A stretch of 64,000 bases of DNA, from NCBI GenBank assembly GCA_016290135.1, contig JAEESW010000005.1, forward strand, positions 1 to 64,000, given 5' to 3'. Numbering within the stretch: position 1 is the stretch's first letter; each line of letters opens with the position of its first letter. Shown piece after piece: positions 36,617 through 46,302 of the stretch. The stretch comes from a bacterium (lineage in GTDB: Bacteria > UBP6 > UBA1177). Below the pieces are notes generated by a model, which worked only from the letters and a program-made list of their open reading frames with translations, was not told the origin of the DNA and made no database searches. A program made the position numbers and the translations under genes.

Positions 36617-38719
36617 TTAAAGAATATCGTAGTAAGAATTTGATATTTCAGCTAAAAACCGGCTCGGAAGCGCAGTCGAATTGAGTTTTCCGTACATCAG
36701 TTTTATCTGCGGATAAGTGAGAAAAAGGCGCGATTTGGCGCGTGAGCAGGCGACATAGAAAAGTCTGCGCTCTTCTTCGAGATCGTCGATTTTTGAGATA
36801 GACTTTTCGCCCGGGAAGCTCCCTTCGTTGAGACTTATCACAAAAACGGTGTCCCACTCGAGCCCTTTCGCGCTGTGGATAGTCGAAAGGACCACTTTGT
36901 CGCGGTTTTCCGAGGCGTCGGCCGGAATCTTCGACGAACTGAGCTTGGAATCAGGCGGATCAAGGGCGAAATCGGTGAGGAAGTTTTCAAGTCTGCTGTA
37001 TTTCGATGCAAGCTGGATGAGAGTAGGAAAATCCTTCAGCCTGTCATCAGAGTCGTCTTCAAGATCCTCAAGTATCGGCTTATAAAATTCAATAATTATT
37101 TCAAGCACTTTTGTTATTTTAAGTTCATCGTTCGAAGCCGCTTCGAGCATATCGTTAAGACGCACAAGTTCGCCGTAATATTTCTTTTTCGCATGAGCCT
37201 CTATCGCCTGAGCACCCTTTTCGGCAAAACTTTCCGCTATTTTTGCGGCAGTTGCGGCGCCGATTCCCGGAACGAGCTTGAAAATACGGTTCAAAGCAAC
37301 CGAATCTTTCGGATTCTGGATCACTTTTGCATAGCTTAAGACATCCTTGATATGCCGCCTTTCGACAAATTTTATACCGCCGTAGACCGCGAAATCTATG
37401 CCGCGCTTAAGAAGAGCGGCCTGAACGAAATTGGCATGGAAACTCGAACGGTAAAGGACAGCGATTTCTTCAGGTTTTATGCCGCTTTCAAGCAGTTTTT
37501 CGATTTCCGACGCGACGAATTCCCCTTCATCTTCAGCCGAAAGAAAGCGTTTCACAACAGGTCTCCCCTTCACTCTTTCGATATTCGAGACGAGTGCTTT
37601 TTCGTATGAAACGTAAAAATTCCTGATTATCTCGTTCGTGTAGTCAAGAAGCGCCCTTTCTGAGCGGTAGTTCCTGAAAAGCTTGATGAGACGGGCGTCC
37701 TCCCACTTCTGCGGAAAACGGAGAATGTTCTCGAAATTGGCACCTCGGAAAGCGTAAATACTCTGAGAATCATCGCCTACGACCATGATGTTGCGGCTTT
37801 TCGCAGCAATAAGATCGGCGATCTTCCCCTGAAAAATGTTGGTGTCCTGATACTCGTCAACCATGATATATTCATAGCGGTTCTGTATCTTTTCAAGGGC
37901 TTCGGGCGAACTTTCAAGAAGTTCGAGAAACTTTTCGAGAAGGTCGTCGTAGTCGAGCATATTGCGCTCTGCCTTGTATTTTTCGTAACCTTCGGCAATC
38001 TTCGTTATCACATCGGAAAACTCGCTGTATTTAGAATAGTAGCCGTCAATAACTTCCGAGACCGGCTTCGCATGGTTGCGGGAACGGCTTATGATCTCGG
38101 CGATAGTCCCTTTTTTCGGCATCGCCTTGCCTGTTTTCTTGATATCGAGAGTGTTTTTTATGAGGTCGATCATGTCAGCGGAATCGACAGTATCACATAT
38201 CGTGAAATTCGGCATTATCCCGATGAAACGCCCGTATTTCCTGAGCTGGATATTTGCAAAACTGTGGAAAGTTCCCGCTGTGATCCTGTCGGCAAGCTCC
38301 GATCCGATGAGCCGGTTCACGCGCTCCGTCATCTCTCCTGCGGCGCGCCTCGTGAAAGTGAGAAGCAGGATCGATTCAGGACGGATCCCCTTTTGCAGCA
38401 TGTAAGCCGTGCGGTAGACGATCGTCCTCGTCTTTCCGCTCCCCGCACCTGCAATGACGAGAACAGGCCCCGTAAGCGCGAAAACAGCGGCACTTTGAGC
38501 CGAATTAAGCTGATTTTCATAAATTTTTTCGATCTCACCTTTTTTCAGAGTCAGAACATCCGCCGGACGCTCTTCTATCCCCTTGATGACAGTTCTCAGC
38601 TCGCTGTAACGAGCCCGCTCCGCACTGTCGAGTTCAGGAAATTCATACTCCGAAGTATCACTCGTAAACGGAAGATCTTCTTCAAGTTCGCCGTCGTCTG
38701 AAACTATGTATCTTGCCAT
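36617..38719 (-). CDS. UvrD/Rep-family superfamily 1 DNA helicase
   Basis: ATG 38719 is preferred (GGGTGAAAAA upstream); the track start is a TTG. About 700 residues. Motif I is LVIAGAGSGKTRTIVYRTAY, Ia is LLLTFTRRAAGEM, II is IMVDEYQDTN, III is MVVGDDSQSIYAFRGA, IV is KLFRNYRSERALLDY, V is TIHSAKGLEWDTVFVI, and VI is EEERRLFYVACSRAKSRLFL. It unwinds DNA 3'-5' with ATP in repair or replication restart. It is one of two such helicases in this window (see 52134) and has a longer N-terminus before motif Q. Confidence 0.92.
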   Translation of the reverse strand: MARYIVSDDGELEEDLPFTSDTSEYEFPELDSAERARYSELRTVIKGIEERPADVLTLKKGEIEKIYENQLNSAQSAAVFALTGPVLVIAGAGSGKTRTIVYRTAYMLQKGIRPESILLLTFTRRAAGEMTERVNRLIGSELADRITAGTFHSFANIQLRKYGRFIGIMPNFTICDTVDSADMIDLIKNTLDIKKTGKAMPKKGTIAEIISRSRNHAKPVSEVIDGYYSKYSEFSDVITKIAEGYEKYKAERNMLDYDDLLEKFLELLESSPEALEKIQNRYEYIMVDEYQDTNIFQGKIADLIAAKSRNIMVVGDDSQSIYAFRGANFENILRFPQKWEDARLIKLFRNYRSERALLDYTNEIIRNFYVSYEKALVSNIERVKGRPVVKRFLSAEDEGEFVASEIEKLLESGIKPEEIAVLYRSSFHANFVQAALLKRGIDFAVYGGIKFVERRHIKDVLSYAKVIQNPKDSVALNRIFKLVPGIGAATAAKIAESFAEKGAQAIEAHAKKKYYGELVRLNDMLEAASNDELKITKVLEIIIEFYKPILEDLEDDSDDRLKDFPTLIQLASKYSRLENFLTDFALDPPDSKLSSSKIPADASENRDKVVLSTIHSAKGLEWDTVFVISLNEGSFPGEKSISKIDDLEEERRLFYVACSRAKSRLFLTYPQIKLMYGKLNSTALPSRFLAEISNSYYDIL

Positions 38720-38770
38720 TTTTTCACCCGAAAAATTCAAACAGGCAATATTACAGTTTTTTTTAAATCC

Positions 38771-38797
38771 GGCAAGCAGATTTTCCTTAAAAATCGT
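38771..38797 (+). repeat. 27-bp repeat, copy 1 (promoter-like, before a fossil gene start)
   Basis: The segment containing CAGATTTTCCTTAAAAATCG recurs at 41957-41983 with one mismatch in 27. Downstream lies GATAAT and then, at about 38842, ATGAAGAAACGATTTG, which codes for only nine residues (MKKRFVSGS) before TGA. This looks like a promoter plus the start of a deleted lipoprotein-type gene. Confidence 0.6.
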
Positions 38798-38904
38798 TAT
38801 TGCAAAGTGATAATGCTAAAATATGAAAACAAGCGGATTTTTATGAAGAAACGATTTGTCAGTGGAAGTTGAGAGCTATCCTTCAGAATCAATAAACCAA
38901 GTAT

Positions 38905-39777
38905 TTAGATGAAGAGCAGAGAACAGCCGTCGGATTTGCTTTCTTCTTTGTTTTCTGCAGGTGCTGCGGTGTTGCCGTCAGCCTTATCTGCAGGTGCTGC
39001 GCCGGTTGCCGGAGCTTCGGTGTTTGCCGCGTCCGCGTCATCTTCTGAAGTGATCTCATCATCGTGCGGAACAAGTTTAACATGGCAGGTTTCACAGCAG
39101 TTGTCGTCTTTGCAGTTTTCAAGACATTCAAGATGAGTTTGATATTCTTTTCTAAGTTCTGACTCTTGACAGCAACCTGGGACTGATCCCGGCATTCCTT
39201 GAGCGTGGGCATAATCGTAGTAGTATGACGGTGAATCAAGGATTTCTTCGACATCTTCATCGGTCAACGGTTCATAGCAGCCGGCTGCAAAAGTCTTTAC
39301 GTAATTGATACATTGATTTAAAATCTCTTGATCTTCACAGACATCTCTTACCGTTGCAGGCTCGGTTCCGCATATTTCGACAAGTCTGTTGCAGTTTTCT
39401 TCTTCACTCGTTTCTTCATTGAATTCCGAAGTTCCTTGGTATCCGTCTATAACCCCCTTACACCGGCAAATATATTCGCCGTGCTGTTCTATTATGCACT
39501 CACCAGCTTCGTTTTCGCATTTAAATCCGGCATCCTTGCACTTCTTTTCAAGATTGGCAAGACATTCCTCTTCTGTCGGAAGAATCGTCGGCATACTACC
39601 ATCATTGCCGCCTTCACCTCTGCGGTCACCGTTACGGCAGAGGCATTCTTCTGAGTAAATACCTTTTGAAGTGATTTCATAGGTACATTCACCCATTTTT
39701 GATTCACATGACATTGTTTCCGCAAAAAGTGTTGTCGCCGCAATCACAATTGCGACAAAAATCAATGATTTTTTCAT
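38905..39777 (-). CDS. Secreted Cys-rich protein, unknown function
   Basis: A 290-residue protein with a clear signal peptide (MKKSLIFVAIVIAATTLFA). The mature part has more than 20 Cys in paired spacing (CLCRNGD, CRCKGVIDG, CQESELRKEYQTHLECLENC, CCETCHVK), which suggests a disulfide-rich extracellular protein. Residues about 240-280 are Ala/Pro/Asn/Lys low-complexity (APATGAAPADKADGNTAAP). It ends SDGCSLLFI, a lone near-C-terminal Cys. No family recognised. It is on the same strand as the protease gene upstream, with 23 bp between them, so the two may be co-expressed. Confidence 0.75.
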   Translation of the reverse strand: MKKSLIFVAIVIAATTLFAETMSCESKMGECTYEITSKGIYSEECLCRNGDRRGEGGNDGSMPTILPTEEECLANLEKKCKDAGFKCENEAGECIIEQHGEYICRCKGVIDGYQGTSEFNEETSEEENCNRLVEICGTEPATVRDVCEDQEILNQCINYVKTFAAGCYEPLTDEDVEEILDSPSYYYDYAHAQGMPGSVPGCCQESELRKEYQTHLECLENCKDDNCCETCHVKLVPHDDEITSEDDADAANTEAPATGAAPADKADGNTAAPAENKEESKSDGCSLLFI

Positions 39778-39800
39778 AATTGTTTTCTCCGTTTAAAAAG

Positions 39801-41735
39801 TTAATTTATACTGATAGCTCTCAAACCAATGTAAAGTTTGGACTGGGTGTCTCTAAGCGCGTATTTGGAAACTCTTATTCTGTACACACCAGTGACACTT
39901 GGATCGAATGTTACCACTTCATAATTGTTAAATCTTGATGAAGAACAACCGACCAGGGAACCGTTCGGATCATAAACGCACATATCCAAATCTACTCCGA
40001 TAGGATATGCGGCAGTTTTATGGGCATAGGTGTAAGTTCCTCTGGTTGCCCAAGAGATCGCAATTTTTGTTTTTGATCTGCTCGAATAAATGTAATAGTA
40101 GTAGTCCAAGTATCCGTTATTCGGAATCGGATCCGCAGCATCCAATGAATTCCAGTTAGCAACAGTTGCTGAAGATTTCTCCCATTCTTTATAATACGCC
40201 CCATCGAATCCGCTTGCATAATCAACACCTCCCTCTCCGACTTTTGTATAATCTCCGCTAACAACATCGGTAGTTGACGCCAGAATGAAAGCCTTTGTAA
40301 GGTGCGGTCTGGTAGTCAGATCATTGTAATCGCTCATATAATCAGCAACAATTCCCGCGACATGCGGAGCGGAAAAACTTGTTCCTGAATAAGATCCGGT
40401 TCCTGAAGTGATAAAATTCGGAAGAGTCAAATTCGTTCCGGGAGCAACCACTTCGGGTTTCTGATTTCCTGTCTCGGGATTTACATAACTTGAAGTAGAA
40501 TTAATCGTAGGAAGAAGCGTTACAGGATTACCAAAAAGATAGACGGTTTGCCCCATCACGTAGTTTCCGACTGTAATTGAGTTCAAAGCAGCGGACGGTT
40601 CTCCGACATATCCGCTTGCCTCGCCAGTGTTACCCGCAGAATTAACAATTGTAACATTATAGTTGTATATAAATTGATCCCAGTCTCGTGTTTCTGTGGT
40701 ATATTCGGATGTGTCGTTGGAAAATGATGCGTTTATCACTTTTATTGACGGTTTTCCACTGATGCCGTTTAATTCATTGATTGGAGAAGTTTCAGGCAAA
40801 GCCGACCCGTTTCTGCAGTAAAGAAATGACTGAGGAGAAAGCGTTCGGAGAACATACGAAACCTGCTGTGGGTGCTGAGCAGAAAATGTGCTTGTAAATG
40901 AATAATAATTTTGTGTTGTCAGCACACCATTATTATATGGCGGACAGTTTGACTCTGTCATATATATTCCGATACCTTGACCTTGACCGCCAAGATCAAA
41001 CATCCACGGATCGACCCCTGTAGCAAGCATTGCATTTGCCAAATCCTCTTTCGGTTCATGATGAAGTTCCACACCGTCAACCATACCTCGAGCATTTTCA
41101 AGCAGTTCAAACATCTCACCTTCTGTCATTTCTGCAACAAAAGAACCTTTTCCACGATTCTGAGCAATCCCGATTGCTTCATCAAGATCGGGGTTGGTAT
41201 TTCTTTTTCTCAACTCCTGCCAGGCAGCTGACTTTACTGACAACAATTCCGCGAGATATTCATTTTGAATTCGATCATATTCTTCTTGCAGCAACTTGTG
41301 TTGGAATTCATCAATCAATTCACCGTCGACATAAATGGAAGTTCTTCCTAATTCATCAGTATAACCTTCTGATGAAAACGAATGTTCTGGATAAAGAACT
41401 GTAGGAAAGGAAACCCCTATTAATAGTTTTTGCTTTTTACTCGGATTTTTCTCAAAAGCTTCAAATACTTCATCAGAAATCACTTTTGGTTCCGAAACTG
41501 GAATTTCATCCTCTTGAATCTCAACAAAATCGGTGTCGAAAATTTTTGTACCGATGTTACCAAATTCATCGTGGTAAGTCACAAAATGGTAATTTTTTCC
41601 TCCCACCATCCGGCTGACCACATTGATTCCTAAAGCCTCAGGCAATAAACCTGAAATTGCCGACTCCGTCGTTTCTGCATAAACAGAAAGAAAATTGAAA
41701 CAAAGAAAAATCATGCAACAGAGAAATTTTTTCAT
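39801..41735 (-). CDS. Subtilisin-like S8 serine protease, divergent
   Basis: ATG 41735 (GGAGGTT upstream) opens a 644-residue exported protease with signal MKKFLCCMIFLCFNFLSVYA. A prodomain-like region (to about 210) precedes the catalytic domain. The Ser motif SGTSFSAPHVAGIVADYM and the oxyanion Asn (IVNSAGNTGEASGYVG) are intact. The His is probably in FSAQHPQQVSYVLRTLSP. The usual DTG Asp motif is replaced by IGIYMTESNCP, so the acid may be Glu. A C-terminal beta domain (pre-peptidase-like, VDLDMCVYDPNGSLVG, GVYRIRVSKY) follows. Probably secreted; substrate unknown. GC appears lower than in core genes. Confidence 0.85.
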   Translation of the reverse strand: MKKFLCCMIFLCFNFLSVYAETTESAISGLLPEALGINVVSRMVGGKNYHFVTYHDEFGNIGTKIFDTDFVEIQEDEIPVSEPKVISDEVFEAFEKNPSKKQKLLIGVSFPTVLYPEHSFSSEGYTDELGRTSIYVDGELIDEFQHKLLQEEYDRIQNEYLAELLSVKSAAWQELRKRNTNPDLDEAIGIAQNRGKGSFVAEMTEGEMFELLENARGMVDGVELHHEPKEDLANAMLATGVDPWMFDLGGQGQGIGIYMTESNCPPYNNGVLTTQNYYSFTSTFSAQHPQQVSYVLRTLSPQSFLYCRNGSALPETSPINELNGISGKPSIKVINASFSNDTSEYTTETRDWDQFIYNYNVTIVNSAGNTGEASGYVGEPSAALNSITVGNYVMGQTVYLFGNPVTLLPTINSTSSYVNPETGNQKPEVVAPGTNLTLPNFITSGTGSYSGTSFSAPHVAGIVADYMSDYNDLTTRPHLTKAFILASTTDVVSGDYTKVGEGGVDYASGFDGAYYKEWEKSSATVANWNSLDAADPIPNNGYLDYYYYIYSSRSKTKIAISWATRGTYTYAHKTAAYPIGVDLDMCVYDPNGSLVGCSSSRFNNYEVVTFDPSVTGVYRIRVSKYALRDTQSKLYIGLRAISIN

Positions 41736-41956
41736 AACAACCTCCAAAAAAATGATTCATAAAAAAACAACAGCCTTTCTCAATTTGATCAAATATCAAA
41801 AAACCGATAGTTACAAGCAAAACGCAATCCAAAGTTTTTTTGCCAATAAAAACAGTCAGTTAAAAAAAAGAACATAATGATGACGGACTAAAAAACTTAC
41901 AGAAATCATAGCGTAAAAAAAAAAAAAAACAATAGAAAGCATTTTAACTTTGCACC

Positions 41957-41983
41957 GGCAGGCAGATTTTCCTTAAAAATCGT
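41957..41983 (+). repeat. 27-bp repeat, copy 2 (upstream of SLC12-type gene)
   Basis: 26 of 27 positions match the copy at 38771. The TATAAT at 42002 follows 18 bp after its end. It probably belongs to, or lies just upstream of, the transporter promoter. Confidence 0.6.
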
Positions 41984-42001
41984 AATTTCAAAAAATACGG
42001 C

Positions 42002-42007
42002 TATAAT
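42002..42007 (+). promoter_or_regulatory. -10 element of the SLC12-type transporter gene
   Basis: Perfect TATAAT 71 bp before the ATG, preceded by ACGGC and the 27-bp repeat. No good -35 is seen. Confidence 0.45.
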
Positions 42008-42077
42008 GCCCCGCTTTATTTGTGATTATTTGGCCATGTTTAAGATTTTTTAATAATTCAAGAGGTCAAAACAGAAA

Positions 42078-44330
42078 ATGGAGAATACCGGGCAGAAAAA
42101 GCTGGGAACTTTTTTAGGAGTATATACTCCGACGATCCTCACTATTTTCGGCGTCATCATGTATATGCGTGCCGGAAATCTTGTCGGAACAATGGGACTC
42201 TGGCCGATGGTGTTCATTGTCCTTATATCGAATTCCATAACTCTCATCACGACCCTTTCCTTCTCTTCGATCGCGACAAACAAAAAAGTCGGTGTCGGCG
42301 GTGCATATTACATCGTTTCGAGAAGCCTCGGCTTTGAGATCGGCGGTGCAGTAGGCCTTCCTCTGTTTTTGTCACAGGCGCTTTCGATAACGCTCTATTC
42401 ATTCGGTCTCGCCGAAGTCATAAAGATGCTTTTCGGAACATCTTTCTCGCTTAATCTTGTGACTTTCGGAATAATCGCTGTCGTCGCGGCAGTCTCTTTT
42501 GTCGGGGCCGGTTTTGCTATGAAAACTCAGATCCCCGTCATGATCTTTGTGGCCGTTTCGATACTTTTCCTCATCATCGGAGCCTTTATGAAAGGAAGTT
42601 TCATCGAATGTTTCAGCACTTTTCCGACAAGTGCGTCTGAAATATTCGCAACCAGAAACGGTCTTTCATTCTTTTCGGCAATGGCGATATTTTTCCCTGC
42701 GGTGAGCGGCATCATGGCCGGCCTCGGACTTTCCGGAGATCTTGAAAATCCTCAGAGGTCTATCCCGATAGGCGCGATCGCCGCGACTCTGACAGGTTTT
42801 GCCTTTTATGTCACCCTTCCCCTTTTCCTTTCCATGGGAGCAACACCCGAAGAAATGCTCAACGATCAGATGATATGGTCGAGAATATCGCCTGTGAACG
42901 GCAATATCGTGATCCTGCCCGGGCTTTTGGGTGCGATATTTTCAAGCGCGGTCGGCTCAATGCTCGGTGCTCCAAGAACTTTTATCGCTATGGCGTGCGA
43001 CCAGGTCGGAAGCAGAAAGGGACAGAGTTTCCTCAAGTCCAAAAAGGGAGAATACGCCTCATTCGCACTTTCGCTTGCGATCGCGTGCGGCGCTGTTTTT
43101 CTGGGCGATCTCAACACTGTTGCGTCGATACTCACCATATTTTTCCTTACAGTATACGGCATCGTCAATCTGACAGCCGCACTTGAGACTCTCAGCAACG
43201 AGCCATCATGGCGTCCGCAGTTCAAGATCCCGGCAATAATCAGTCTTGTCGGCGGCATCGCCTGCATAATCGTAATGTTCCTCATAGATCCTCTGCTCAG
43301 CATAATCGCAATAATCATAGAGATCGCGCTTTACTTCATCCTCAGGCGTGTTGCGGCGCAGCACTCGGCTGTCGGGGATGCGAGACGCGGTTTTTACGAA
43401 AACCTCATCAAAAATTCGCTCCTGCAGCTGAAAGCCCTGAAAATGACTCCCAGAAACTGGAGGCCCTACATCCAGGTCCTGATAAACGAACACGAAAAAC
43501 AGCAGAATCTGGTCTGTTTCGCATCCAATTTCGGACTCAGCAGCGGGATAGTGACTGTTACGAAGATCCTGATAGGCAAACTCGGCGAAGACAAAATAGA
43601 GGTCGACCGCGAAGTCGATTCAATGGAAAAATTTTACAAAGGACAGGCGATCTCCGTCTTCCCGGAAGTCACAGTCGTCGAAAATTTTGAAGAAGGGATC
43701 CTTTCGGCAGTTCAGGCAAACGGAATGGCAGGGCTCCGCTCGAACACGATAATGATGTGCTGGCCGGATGAGGTCGGGCGTTATCTGCCGCGCTATCTTT
43801 CCATAATGCGCAAATTCTCGTTCCTAAAAAAATCGACGGTCATCGGCAAAGTCTCTCCCGATTTCGATGTCAGGAATTCTGAAAAAACGATCCATGTATG
43901 GTGGGGAGGCCTGCAGAGGAACGGAGATCTGATGCTGCTTCTTGCATATCTTCTCACAAAATCTCCGGCGTGGGGCGACGCTGCGATCAAACTTCTGCGA
44001 ATGGTTTCCGACGTATCGGCGAAAGAGAGTGCCGAAGCTGAACTCAAAAAACTTTCCGAAGATTCGAGGATCGCGGCCGAACCTATGATAATCGTCAAGG
44101 AGAAGGACGAACTTTTCGAGCATGTTTTAAAACGGGTCAGCGGCAGTGCGGATGTCGTCTTCCTCGGTCTGAACACGCCGGCAGAAGGCGAAGAAGAAGA
44201 ATACGCAAAGAAGCTCGAGATTTTCGCAGAACCGCTCAAAGCCGTATTTTTCATAAAAAATTCAGGGATCTTCCAGGGTCAGCTTCTCGAAACGGGAAAC
44301 GAGAACATAAAGAAACACAATAAGGGCTAA
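42078..44330 (+). CDS. SLC12 (Na-K-Cl cotransporter)-like amino acid permease superfamily protein
   Basis: A 750-residue inner-membrane transporter. About 12 TM segments occupy residues 10-430, with TM1 [20 protein letters not shown] showing the broken-helix GxxxxxxG(V/I)MY pattern of the SLC12/APC fold. [19 protein letters not shown] and [21 protein letters not shown] also match SLC12. A 300-residue soluble C-terminal domain with two sub-regions follows ([29 protein letters not shown]), as in eukaryotic-like cation-chloride cotransporters. It may move chloride or amino acids. Its TAA overlaps the convergent gmd stop by 3 bp. Confidence 0.9.
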   Translation: MENTGQKKLGTFLGVYTPTILTIFGVIMYMRAGNLVGTMGLWPMVFIVLISNSITLITTLSFSSIATNKKVGVGGAYYIVSRSLGFEIGGAVGLPLFLSQALSITLYSFGLAEVIKMLFGTSFSLNLVTFGIIAVVAAVSFVGAGFAMKTQIPVMIFVAVSILFLIIGAFMKGSFIECFSTFPTSASEIFATRNGLSFFSAMAIFFPAVSGIMAGLGLSGDLENPQRSIPIGAIAATLTGFAFYVTLPLFLSMGATPEEMLNDQMIWSRISPVNGNIVILPGLLGAIFSSAVGSMLGAPRTFIAMACDQVGSRKGQSFLKSKKGEYASFALSLAIACGAVFLGDLNTVASILTIFFLTVYGIVNLTAALETLSNEPSWRPQFKIPAIISLVGGIACIIVMFLIDPLLSIIAIIIEIALYFILRRVAAQHSAVGDARRGFYENLIKNSLLQLKALKMTPRNWRPYIQVLINEHEKQQNLVCFASNFGLSSGIVTVTKILIGKLGEDKIEVDREVDSMEKFYKGQAISVFPEVTVVENFEEGILSAVQANGMAGLRSNTIMMCWPDEVGRYLPRYLSIMRKFSFLKKSTVIGKVSPDFDVRNSEKTIHVWWGGLQRNGDLMLLLAYLLTKSPAWGDAAIKLLRMVSDVSAKESAEAELKKLSEDSRIAAEPMIIVKEKDELFEHVLKRVSGSADVVFLGLNTPAEGEEEEYAKKLEIFAEPLKAVFFIKNSGIFQGQLLETGNENIKKHNKG

Positions 44331-45466
44331 TCGCCGTAATTTTCACGCACGAAGTAGTTGTTGCCTATCAGCAGCGCCTCTTTTTTCGCATCTTCTATAT
44401 CGGCCAGCATCATTTCGCGGGCAAGCTCTTCGACTGTGGTAGAGGCTTTCCAGCCGAGGATCCTCTCCGCTTTTGCCGGATCTCCCAGAAGGATATCGAC
44501 CTCTGTCGGACGGAAGTAGCGCGGATCGACCGAAATTATCTCCTGCCCTTTTCTCAGATGTGTCTTATCAGTGAATTCAGAGAGTTTTGCTGTATCTATA
44601 TCGTCAACGACCCCTTTTTCGGAGACCCCGCTGCCGACAAACGCGATCTTTACTCCGACACAGTCGAAAGCCATCCTGACAAAATCGCGGATAGAGGAAG
44701 TCCTTCCTGTCGCGATCACGAAATCATCAGGTCTTTCGTGCTGAAGAATGAGCCACATCGCCTTGACATAGTCCTTTGCATGCCCCCAGTCGCGCTTTGC
44801 GTCGAGATTCCCGAGATAGAGCGTCTCCTGGAGACCGAGTATTATCCTTGCTGCGGCGCGTGTGATCTTTCTCGTGACGAAAGTCTCGCCTCTGCGCGGC
44901 GATTCGTGGTTGAAGAGTATACCGTTGCTTGCACGGATCCCGTATGATTCGCGGTAGTTCACCGTTATCCAGTAGGCATAGATCTTTGCAGCGGCATACG
45001 GGCTGCGCGGATAGAACGGGGTCTTTTCGCTCTGCGGGACTTCGGCCGCCTTGCCGAAAAGCTCCGAAGTCGAAGCCTGATAGAACCTTGCCGACTTCTC
45101 CATGCCGAGGATCCTGATCCCTTCAAGGAGCCTCAATGTCCCCAAAGCATCTGAATTAGCCGTATATTCGGCTGTCTCGAATGAGACCTTTACATGCGAC
45201 TGCGCAGCAAGATTGTATATTTCGTCAGGCTGGACCTCCTGCATGATCCTTATCAGGTTCGTCGCATCCGTAAGATCACCGTAATGAAGGGTGAACTTTC
45301 TGTTTTTGTCATGGATGTCCTTGTAGATATGATCGATCCTGTCGGTGTTGAAGGAAGAACTTCTCCTTTTTATACCGTGGACTTCGTAACCTTTTTCGAG
45401 CAGCAGTTCCGCCAGATAAGAGCCGTCCTGCCCTGTGATACCAGTGATAAGAGCTTTTTTCGCCAT
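44327..45466 (-). CDS. gmd: GDP-mannose 4,6-dehydratase
   Basis: ATG 45466 (AGGAG upstream) gives 379 residues, the normal length. NADP loop [20 protein letters not shown], substrate region [30 protein letters not shown], and catalytic Tyr-Lys in [12 protein letters not shown] are all present. [17 protein letters not shown] and [15 protein letters not shown] are classic Gmd motifs. It makes GDP-4-keto-6-deoxy-D-mannose for fucose, rhamnose or perosamine sugars in surface glycans. The usual follower fcl/wcaG is not adjacent. Confidence 0.97.
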   Translation of the reverse strand: MAKKALITGITGQDGSYLAELLLEKGYEVHGIKRRSSSFNTDRIDHIYKDIHDKNRKFTLHYGDLTDATNLIRIMQEVQPDEIYNLAAQSHVKVSFETAEYTANSDALGTLRLLEGIRILGMEKSARFYQASTSELFGKAAEVPQSEKTPFYPRSPYAAAKIYAYWITVNYRESYGIRASNGILFNHESPRRGETFVTRKITRAAARIILGLQETLYLGNLDAKRDWGHAKDYVKAMWLILQHERPDDFVIATGRTSSIRDFVRMAFDCVGVKIAFVGSGVSEKGVVDDIDTAKLSEFTDKTHLRKGQEIISVDPRYFRPTEVDILLGDPAKAERILGWKASTTVEELAREMMLADIEDAKKEALLIGNNYFVRENYGD

Positions 45467-45524
45467 ACTTTTTCTCCTGAATCGAACAGCAAACATAAAA
45501 TTTTATTGAGAGAGCGTTTTGAGT

Positions 45525-45554
45525 CAAATAAAACGAGGGCCGCCCTGCGGACCC
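45525..45554 (-). terminator. Rho-independent terminator after a gene remnant
   Basis: On the minus strand GGGTCCGC and GCGGCCC form a 7-bp GC-rich stem (one bulge) with a short AGG loop, followed by TCGTTTTATTT. It lies 11 bp past the stop of the remnant at 45566 and ahead of the gmd promoter region. Confidence 0.65.
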
Positions 45555-45565
45555 GCTCCTGATGT

Positions 45566-45673
45566 CTAATTGTCCTGCAAAACGATTCCCGAGAATTTTT
45601 CAGGCTTCAGCCGCTCGTCTTTGATCTCGATGCCGTGCTCCGCACAGTCTAACTTCCCAATGCCAATAAGGAT
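45566..45673 (-). pseudogene. Remnant C-terminus of an unidentified gene
   Basis: A short open frame on the minus strand reads ...LDCAEHGIEIKDERLKPEKF then SGIVLQDN and stops, with a good terminator right after. The composition looks like a real protein end, but there is no start, and upstream of it lie a copy of the VDPYW tail motif (in another frame) and the opposing ORF6N gene. I read it as the surviving end of a gene cut by rearrangement. The family is not recognised. Confidence 0.4.
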
Positions 45674-45684
45674 CAACTATTAAA

Positions 45685-46302
45685 ATGTTTTTAAATATGA
45701 AAAATGAAATTGTGATCCACAGCGAACAGGATTTGAAGTCAAAAATTTGCACGATTCGCGGAGTACAAGTAATGCTTGACTTTGACTTGGCTGAAATTTA
45801 CGGTTATTCAGTGAAAGCATTTAACCAGCAAGTCAAGAATAACATTGAAAAATTCGATGAAGATTTCCGTTTTCAACTGACATGGGAAGAATTGGAAGAA
45901 ATCTCTTTTTTACGTTCAAGGTCAAAATTTTTGACCTTGAACAATGGACGCGGTAGCAACATCAAATATCTCCCTTATGCCTTCACAGAACAGGGAATTT
46001 ACATGCTGATGACCGTGCTTCGCGGCGATGTGGCAATTCAACAGAGCAAGATGCTGATCCGGCTTTTCAAGGGAATGAAGGATTTTATTATCGAGCGGGA
46101 ACATCTGATCGGATATGATGAAGTCGCAAAACTTGCGATTCAGACTTCACAAAACACGAACGATATTGCGTTAATAAAAGAAAATATGGCAACCAAATCA
46201 GACATCGCACACATCATTGAAGATTTTACAAATCCTGAAATGAAAAAAGATTTTTTGCTTTTGCACGGCAAGCCCGTTGAAGCTGATCTCGCATATCAGT
46301 AG
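45685..46302 (+). pseudogene. ORF6N-domain protein, N-terminal part (interrupted by amber codon)
   Basis: The first 205 residues of an ORF6N-domain protein: ICTIRGVQVMLDFDLAEIYG, VKAFNQQVKNNIEKFDEDFR, and RGSNIKYLPYAFTEQGIYML are the family's DNA-binding core, usually in phage antirepressor-like or chromosomal regulator proteins. The frame then hits TAG after DLAYQ, and the same frame goes on to a second ORF (46333) that reads as the expected C-terminal half. Start may be 45685 or the in-frame ATG at 45697. Decay by a single nonsense change is the simplest view. Confidence 0.8.

Larger units (their letters stand above)
41748..42077. other. Gene-free AT-rich stretch between protease and SLC12 genes
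   Basis: About 330 bp between divergent genes. It holds an uninterrupted poly-A run near 41913-41928, the second copy of the 27-bp repeat at 41957-41983, and TATAAT at 42002-42007 reading toward the transporter gene. I see no convincing gene; the 60-residue ORF on the plus strand has no ribosome site. Confidence 0.6.

Noticed and set aside
42078-44330. Annotating the transporter as a plain amino acid permease
   Set aside because: The long two-part soluble C-terminus and TM1 pattern fit the SLC12-like group better.
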